Assembly: GCA_020342235.1 (NCBI GenBank)
Contig: CP073213.1
Location: forward strand, 1,714,501-1,778,500
Length of the DNA: 64,000 nt
Source of the DNA: Saccharomycopsis phalli
Lineage: Eukaryota; Ascomycota; Saccharomycetes; Ascoideales; Saccharomycopsidaceae
Direction of reading: 5' to 3'
Shown here piece after piece: positions 58,246 through 64,000 of this stretch (within the stretch, counting starts at the first letter, position 1; each line of letters opens with the position of its first letter). A model generated the notes under the pieces. It was not told the origin of the DNA, searched no databases, and saw only the letters and a program-made list of their open reading frames with translations. The position numbers and the translations under genes are program-made.

Positions 58246-58861
58246 GTGCTTAGCATGATTGTAGATTAATGGATATTTGGTTACAATGGTGTAGATTATG
58301 GATATTACAATGGGGTGAATCACGGATATTACAATATGGCGAATCATGGATATTACAATATGGTGAATCATGGATATTCCACTACAATGGCGTAGATTAT
58401 GAACATTCCAGTACTATCTTACACATGCGGAATCTGGTTACAATTATATAGGAGGTCAATGGTCATCCTGATTGCAATTCTGTACCACATCGTCTCTTCT
58501 ACTATTCGGCGCGGATTACTGTCAAAATACCCTCACAAGACCATCTAAATGAATATTTTATATGTCTTGGCATTGTGCCATGACACCTGGATCCGAAAAT
58601 TTTCTACAGCGGCAACCCATGGACCTACACTACAAAATTGGGTAATATAAAAACACAGCGCTGGTTCAATATCATGTCCGCCGATCCACGCCAAATTGTT
58701 TAGCCAATCTTCCACAGGAAAATTTGCAATCCGAGCAAAGACTACTACTTTCTATGTACATGCATAATTCCCATAAACAACCCTTGCATCAGTCACTCGA
58801 GGACGTATACTTAAACACAACCAAGCCCTGGATTCTCGAGTAGACCAAATATTTATTTCAT
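58246..58861. other. Spacer with minisatellite
   Basis: About 615 bp. The first 150 bp are tandem repeat; the rest holds no recognised gene and presumably the promoter of the next gene. Confidence 0.55.
58261..58410. repeat. 24-bp minisatellite after the GPI gene
   Basis: About five degenerate units of GGTGAATCATGGATATTACA(ATAT), with outer variants GTGTAGATTATGGATATTAC and GCGTAGATTATGAACATTCC. The array starts within 20 bp of the stop codon. Confidence 0.85.
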
Positions 58862-59407
58862 ATGACATCCGAAATCCACTCACCATTGCCACAAAGGCCA
58901 CAGTACTTGAATCCGAACCCCGAGAATATCCAGCCTGCTACTACCCCGGAATTCCTGGCCGCGCATCAGCAGAATATGAGGCAAGATCAGGGCTATACCA
59001 GCTGCTACAGAAATGCCTTGTTGAGAAAGAACAGCGACGGAGAACTTCCAGAGCTTCAAGTGGATGCCCCGCTTCTGACACAAAAGTTGCAGTACCAAAA
59101 GAAGAAGTTGCAGAGCACATTGTACTCCAAGGAAGATGAAGCCGATGTCCACCAGGCAGATGCCCATTTTTTCCCGGACAAATTCTCGGGCATTTGTATT
59201 CCTCATCATGACCATAAAACTAAAGTGGGGCAATTCTTTCACCACTTGTCAGAGGACATTCATGAAAAATTCCTGGAGAACCACCAGGATGATACCAGCA
59301 ATGACAGTTTCAGGCATGGAGAAATACAGGACTTGAAGCACTCCACCTATCCAGAGTTTGAATCGGCCGTTGTCAACAAGGAAGATGGCTTTTATAAGAA
59401 AAGTTGA
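58862..59407 (+). CDS. Hydrophilic protein of unknown function
   Basis: 181 residues with no signal peptide or membrane segment. The N-terminal half is Pro/Gln-rich (SPLPQRPQYLNPNPENIQPA). The middle has a short basic helix (LLTQKLQYQKKKLQST), and the C-terminal half is His- and Asp-rich (VHQADAHFFPDKFSGICIPH; FFHHLSEDIHEKFLENHQDD). The clustered histidines and acidic residues might bind metal but need not. The ATG follows a TTTCAT context. It is not recognised as any family; it could be lineage-specific. The length and composition argue that it is real. Confidence 0.55.
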   Translation: MTSEIHSPLPQRPQYLNPNPENIQPATTPEFLAAHQQNMRQDQGYTSCYRNALLRKNSDGELPELQVDAPLLTQKLQYQKKKLQSTLYSKEDEADVHQADAHFFPDKFSGICIPHHDHKTKVGQFFHHLSEDIHEKFLENHQDDTSNDSFRHGEIQDLKHSTYPEFESAVVNKEDGFYKKS

Positions 59408-60582
59408 ATTTTTGTATATATGTCGCACAGTTGCAGTTAATGAATTACGAGTTATGCTATTATGAACTTGCCTCTCCAATGAGGCAGTGTAGTACAACTA
59501 CATTTAAATAGTGATGGACTACAAGCCATTGGCTTCAGGTAGTTTTCCGCATTGCTCTCATATTTCTTTAATTGTAGTGGCTGAATGGTGTAAATGTCGT
59601 ATTAGTTCAAATGGCAGATTTGAACCAATTGTTGAAGGAATTGTCAAGAGAGAATGGCAAAAGCACAATGAATATTTAATAGACTTGCCAACAATATCTC
59701 TGCATATAATTCAAGTAGGAACTTAAATACACCGTTTGCTTAATGTTGACCCTACTCTCAACATAGCATATCGTTATACCACAATTTCCCAGAACCTGCA
59801 GACAATGCCTTGAAAATCAAACAATTTTCAACAAAATGAAAATTAATGACCGAGGACAAGACTCAATCACCGGGCTGATGGTGCATTTTCCATTCCCATG
59901 AGGCATCTACCCATTGGCTAAATTTTGACCAGGCATAGTCCGAACTATGACATAACTCCCATGCGGCGATCTTACAATACGGTACGGTGTCGTATTCGTT
60001 GTCTAGCGAACTAAATTTAACTTGTGTAGCGGGCAAGCGGCGAGGCACGGAAAATTTTGACAGTACTGAAATTCTACATGATCAGGCGATACCAGATGGA
60101 GCGACGATTTTGTAGATACAAGACAAATGGACCAACGACCACAGAAAAAAGCCAGTCACAGTAACCATCACATCAAAGGATTTGCTACCAACCGCTAATT
60201 AGTGTACATTTCACGTAAATTCAACAAATTTTCACCACTACTAAGGTATGCACTCTCGGTGATATCATCCACACGTGATACCCGGTTGTGTGTATTCACA
60301 CCCATTACCACCCTCGATTAATTAACAATAGAGTGTACGTCACGTGTTCTTGTTGGGCGATGGTGGAAAAATGTTGTACCTCCGATGGCCGGGTTTGCCT
60401 CGTCTTTTTTTTTTTTGGGCCGTTGACATCGCTGTACTACCCAACTACTCATTAATTTCAAAAAATTGATTTTCCGTGAAATTTATGATAAGGTGGTGAA
60501 CCACAGAAAAATATTTTTATCTAGCAAGCCACCAGTATCATTAATATCTCATAGAAAATTATTACCTCGACCATATTGGAAT
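59408..60582 (+). promoter_or_regulatory. Long ACC1 upstream region
   Basis: About 1.2 kb. CACGTG boxes lie at 60272-60277 and 60341-60346, about 310 and 240 bp before the start. The same E-box class is used by Cbf1- and Ino2/Ino4-type factors that act on lipid genes; which one acts here is unknown. Short open frames (59514-59726; minus strand 60048-59863) show no similarity. Confidence 0.45.
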
Positions 60583-63500
60583 ATGACCACCCCACAGACT
60601 ACATCTACTGATGATGTATTATCGTCATTAGATCACAAGAACCTTGCTCCAAACTTTTTTGGATTGAATACCATATACAATTCGCAAGACTTGTCCACTC
60701 CTCTTGCGAAATTTGTTGCCAACAACAAGGGACATCTGATCATCTCTCGTGTGCTTATTGCCAATAACGGAATTGCAGCAGTCAAGAACATTCGATCCGT
60801 TAGAAAATGGGCATACGAGACCTTCTCCGACGAGAAGGCCGTCCAGTTTATTGTCATGGCAACTCCTGAGGACCTTGCGGCCAATGCTGAGTATATTCGT
60901 ATGGCCGATTCTTACGTTGAGGTCCCTGGTGGTACCAATAACAATAACTATGCCAACGTTGATTTGATTGTTGACATTGCTGAACGTACCAATGCCGACG
61001 CCGTCTGGGCTGGCTGGGGTCACGCTTCGGAGAATCCATTGTTGCCAGAGAAACTCGCGGCTTCCAAGAAGAAAGTCATCTTCATTGGTCCGCCTGGAAA
61101 TGCCATGCGATCCTTGGGAGACAAAATCTCTTCTACCATTGTCGCCCAGCATGCCAATGTTCCTTGTATACCATGGAGTGGAACTGGTGTTGATAAGGTT
61201 ATTGTTGACAAGAAGACAAAGCTTGTCTCTGTTGACGACGAGACCTACCACTTGTGTTGTCTGACTTCTCCGCAAGACGGTCTTGAGAAAGCCAAGAAGA
61301 TCGGATTCCCAGTCATGATCAAAGCCTCCGAAGGTGGTGGAGGTAAGGGTATCAGACAATGTAAGTCCGAGGAAACTTTCGTTGACTTGTACGAGCAAGC
61401 TGCTCATGAGATTCCGGGTTCTCCAATCTTCATTATGAAACTTGCCGGGCAAGCAAGACATATTGAAGTGCAAATCTTGTCGGATCAATACAACAACACA
61501 ATCTCATTGTTTGGAAGAGATTGTAGTGTTCAAAGAAGACATCAAAAGATTATCGAGGAAGCCCCTGTCACAGTTGTTCCGCCAGATGTTTTTAAGCACA
61601 TGGAGGAGTCTGCAGTCAGATTGGGGAAATTGGTTGGATACGTCTCGGCCGGTACTATTGAATACTTGTACTCCCATGCTGAAAACAAGTTCTACTTTCT
61701 CGAGTTGAACCCTAGACTTCAAGTTGAACATCCTACTTCTGAAATGGTCTCCGGCGTTAACTTGCCTGCTGCTCAATTGCAGATTGCCATGGGAATTCCA
61801 TTGCACTTTATCAGAGACATTAGATCCTTGTATGGTTTGGACCCTCTCTCAAAGACGCTTATTGACTTTGACTTTAAGGATGAGAACAGCAAAAAGACGC
61901 AGAAGGTTCCTCGTCCAAAGGGTCATACCACAGCCTGTCGTATCACTTCCGAGGACCCAGAGAACGGTTTCAAGCCAAAGGGTGGTAGAATTCACAAATT
62001 GGACTTGAGTACTTCCAAAAATGTTTGGGGTTACTTCTCGTTATCTGAAAATGGTACTATCCACTCGTTCTCTGATTCTCAGTTTGGTCATATTTTCGCT
62101 TATGGAGAAAATAGAGAGGAGAGTAGAAAGCACATGGTGGTTGCTTTGAAGGAGTTGAGTATTCGAGGTGAGTTTAAAACCACCGTTGAATATTTAATTA
62201 AGTTATTAGAAACCAGTGAGTTTGAAGACAATACCATTACAACTGGTTGGTTAGATGACTTGATCTCTAAAAAAATGACTACTGAGAGACCTGATAAGAC
62301 TGTTGCTATCCTTTGTGGTGCCGTGACTAAGGCCTACATTGAGTATTCTCAGTCTCTCAGTGAGTTCAATACTTTGTTGGATAAAGGTCAGGTTCCTGAT
62401 AAGTCGTTGTTGAAGACCATTTACCCTGTTGAGTTTATCTACGAGAACGAAAAGTTCAAGTTCACCTGTGTTCAGACATCTGAAGAGAGTTTTAAGGTGT
62501 TCATCAATGGTTCAAATACTGATATCGAAGTAAAGCCTTTGAGTGATGGTGGCTTGTTGTTGTCTTTTGGAAGTAAGTCGCACACCGTGTATTACATTGA
62601 AGAGCCTCAAGCTACTAGATTGTTGATTGATGGCAAGACTTCTTTGCTTGAAGTTGAAAATGATCCTACTCAATTGCGTACTCCTTCTCCAGGTAAATTG
62701 ATTAAGTATCTTGTTGAGAATGGTGACCATGTTAAGGCTGGGGAGAATTATGCCCAAATTGAAGTGATGAAGATGATTGTATCTTTGTCTGCTACAGAAG
62801 ACGGTATCATTCAACTTTTGAAACAACCTGGTTCTACTGTTGACGGTGGTAATATCCTTGCTATTCTTGCTTTGGATGACCCATCTAAAGTTAAACATGC
62901 CAAGATATTCGAGGGAACGATTGCCGATCAGGGTCCTGCAATCGCAATTGGCACCAAACCAATCTACAAGTTTAAGAACAGCTTATTGATTTTGGAGAAT
63001 ATTTTGTTGGGTTACGATAATCAATTAATCATGAAGCAGTCTGTTAATGATCTTATTGGCGTCTTGAAAGATCCAATGTTGCCTTATTCTGAGTGGAAGG
63101 CATTGTACTCATCTCTTGAGTCGAGATTGCCAGAAGAATTGACTGAGAAGTTGCTGTCTATCCTTGAGAAGTCTGTTAACTCTAACAAATTTCCTACTAG
63201 AACCTTGAAATCAACTATTTTGAAGTTTGCCAAGACTGACAATGAGTTGAGTACTACTGCTGAGCCTTTGATTCAGATTATCGATAAATACTATAACTCT
63301 TTGTTAGATAACGAGTTGTCTACTGTCCAGAACTTATTAGATAACTACTATACTATTGAAAAGTTGTTTGACAATCAATCAGTTTCCAATGTTTTATTGT
63401 CATTAAGATCTAATAGTGATAACAAGACTGTTTTGAAGTTGGCTAGATCTCATTTTGGAAAATTGGGTAAGAATGCTTTGATTCTCGAGTTGCTCAATCG

Positions 63501-64000
63501 ATACAGCATTGACTGTCAGGCTAACTCTGGTGTTATTGCCAAGTTAAGAGGTTCATTGAAGAAGTTGAGTGAGTTAGAATCCAAGTCTTCTTCCAGGGTT
63601 GCCATCAAGGCCAGAGAAATTTTGATTCAATGTTCTTTGCCTACTGTTAAGGAGAGAACTGACCAGTTGGAGTATATTCTTCGTTCCTCTGTTGCTGACA
63701 CCACCTATGGTGAGATTGGTTTACTGCACAAGAAGCCACAATTGGATATCCTTAAAGATATTATTGATTCCAAGTACGTTGTCTTTGATGTTTTGACACA
63801 GTTTTTGAACCACAAAGACCCATATGTTGCTTTGGCTGCTGGTGAGGTTTACATCAGAAGATCTTACAGAAATTACCATATTAAGGATATATCATATTCT
63901 GTCGTGAACGATGCTACTCCTTTATTGAAATGGAGTTTCCAAATGTTGGATATTGCTAACAACGCCAAATCGACTGGTAATTCTCATTCTATGGTTCGTG
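60583..64000 (+). CDS. ACC1: Acetyl-CoA carboxylase, 5' part (cut by window end)
   Basis: About 1139 codons of a protein usually about 2200 residues long; it runs off the window. The biotin carboxylase domain (about 45-560) has RVLIANNGIAAVK, WAGWGHASENPLLPEKL, the ATP-grasp loop KASEGGGGKGIR, GRDCSVQRRHQKIIEEAPVT and ELNPRLQVEHPTSEMVSGVN. The biotinyl domain (about 690-765) carries VMKM with biotinyl-lysine 730. The central region then begins. It forms malonyl-CoA from acetyl-CoA in the cytosol, the committed step of fatty acid synthesis. The citrate carrier and mitochondrial ACP genes in this window belong to linked pathways. Two in-frame CTG codons (60736, 61261) fall where relatives have small or polar residues. 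No internal break is seen. Confidence 0.97.
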   Translation, partial: MTTPQTTSTDDVLSSLDHKNLAPNFFGLNTIYNSQDLSTPLAKFVANNKGHLIISRVLIANNGIAAVKNIRSVRKWAYETFSDEKAVQFIVMATPEDLAANAEYIRMADSYVEVPGGTNNNNYANVDLIVDIAERTNADAVWAGWGHASENPLLPEKLAASKKKVIFIGPPGNAMRSLGDKISSTIVAQHANVPCIPWSGTGVDKVIVDKKTKLVSVDDETYHLCCLTSPQDGLEKAKKIGFPVMIKASEGGGGKGIRQCKSEETFVDLYEQAAHEIPGSPIFIMKLAGQARHIEVQILSDQYNNTISLFGRDCSVQRRHQKIIEEAPVTVVPPDVFKHMEESAVRLGKLVGYVSAGTIEYLYSHAENKFYFLELNPRLQVEHPTSEMVSGVNLPAAQLQIAMGIPLHFIRDIRSLYGLDPLSKTLIDFDFKDENSKKTQKVPRPKGHTTACRITSEDPENGFKPKGGRIHKLDLSTSKNVWGYFSLSENGTIHSFSDSQFGHIFAYGENREESRKHMVVALKELSIRGEFKTTVEYLIKLLETSEFEDNTITTGWLDDLISKKMTTERPDKTVAILCGAVTKAYIEYSQSLSEFNTLLDKGQVPDKSLLKTIYPVEFIYENEKFKFTCVQTSEESFKVFINGSNTDIEVKPLSDGGLLLSFGSKSHTVYYIEEPQATRLLIDGKTSLLEVENDPTQLRTPSPGKLIKYLVENGDHVKAGENYAQIEVMKMIVSLSATEDGIIQLLKQPGSTVDGGNILAILALDDPSKVKHAKIFEGTIADQGPAIAIGTKPIYKFKNSLLILENILLGYDNQLIMKQSVNDLIGVLKDPMLPYSEWKALYSSLESRLPEELTEKLLSILEKSVNSNKFPTRTLKSTILKFAKTDNELSTTAEPLIQIIDKYYNSLLDNELSTVQNLLDNYYTIEKLFDNQSVSNVLLSLRSNSDNKTVLKLARSHFGKLGKNALILELLNRYSIDCQANSGVIAKLRGSLKKLSELESKSSSRVAIKAREILIQCSLPTVKERTDQLEYILRSSVADTTYGEIGLLHKKPQLDILKDIIDSKYVVFDVLTQFLNHKDPYVALAAGEVYIRRSYRNYHIKDISYSVVNDATPLLKWSFQMLDIANNAKSTGNSHSMVR

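Noticed and set aside
59511-60048. Short frames upstream of ACC1
   Set aside because: 60-71 codons without similarity. Chance length in AT-rich DNA.

Overview
This window is nuclear chromosomal DNA of a budding yeast (Saccharomycotina). It carries single-exon, closely packed genes whose closest recognisable relatives are Saccharomyces and Candida proteins, AT-rich spacers, and a few very short introns near 5' ends. Small Pga59/Pga62-type GPI wall proteins, an Fcr1-like zinc-cluster regulator and a D-arabinitol 2-dehydrogenase point to the CUG-Ser (Candida/Debaryomyces) group. In-frame CTG codons in ACC1 and URA4 fall where relatives have polar or small residues, which fits CTG=Ser but does not prove it. 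No tRNA, rRNA, telomere, centromere or CRISPR was recognised.

Layout. 0.1-15 kb: NCB2 and UTP5 (divergent), LAS17 (convergent with UTP5), NUD1, ZAP1-like, GLN1 and a small GPI wall protein. 15-29 kb: a coiled-coil protein, a GPI-anchored SUN-family protein, VPS60, DPH2/URA4 on a very short divergent promoter, a BTB protein, VPS53 and ACP1. 29.3-32.4 kb: a gene-free island of about 3 kb holding a tRNA-like SINE with a clear 13-bp target-site duplication and a second, older copy. 32-43 kb: a Zn2Cys6 regulator, a YLR419W-type DEVH helicase, the golgin SGM1 and the pentitol dehydrogenase. 43-55 kb: GET3, SNF5, BSD2, CTP1, an Mpv17-family protein, an unrecognised membrane protein, a small cysteine-rich protein, HCH1 and RIB3. 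55-64 kb: a flavocytochrome b2-type lactate dehydrogenase, a repeat-bearing GPI protein, an unknown hydrophilic protein and the first two-fifths or so of ACC1, cut by the window end.

Function. The content is mostly core cell biology: transcription (NCB2, SNF5, ZAP1), ribosome assembly (UTP5), actin (LAS17), spindle pole and mitotic exit (NUD1), endosome/Golgi traffic (VPS60, VPS53, SGM1, BSD2, GET3) and central metabolism (GLN1, URA4, RIB3, CTP1, ACP1, ACC1, lactate and arabinitol oxidation). There is no operon-like grouping.

The most unusual features are the SINE family, four introns of only 43-49 bp (one reveals the true start of a membrane protein), a WASP homologue with no acidic C-terminus, a 12-bp perfect hairpin upstream of the pentitol dehydrogenase, and several unrelated minisatellites just downstream of genes. 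All calls come from reading the sequence and remembered family features; no database search was run.
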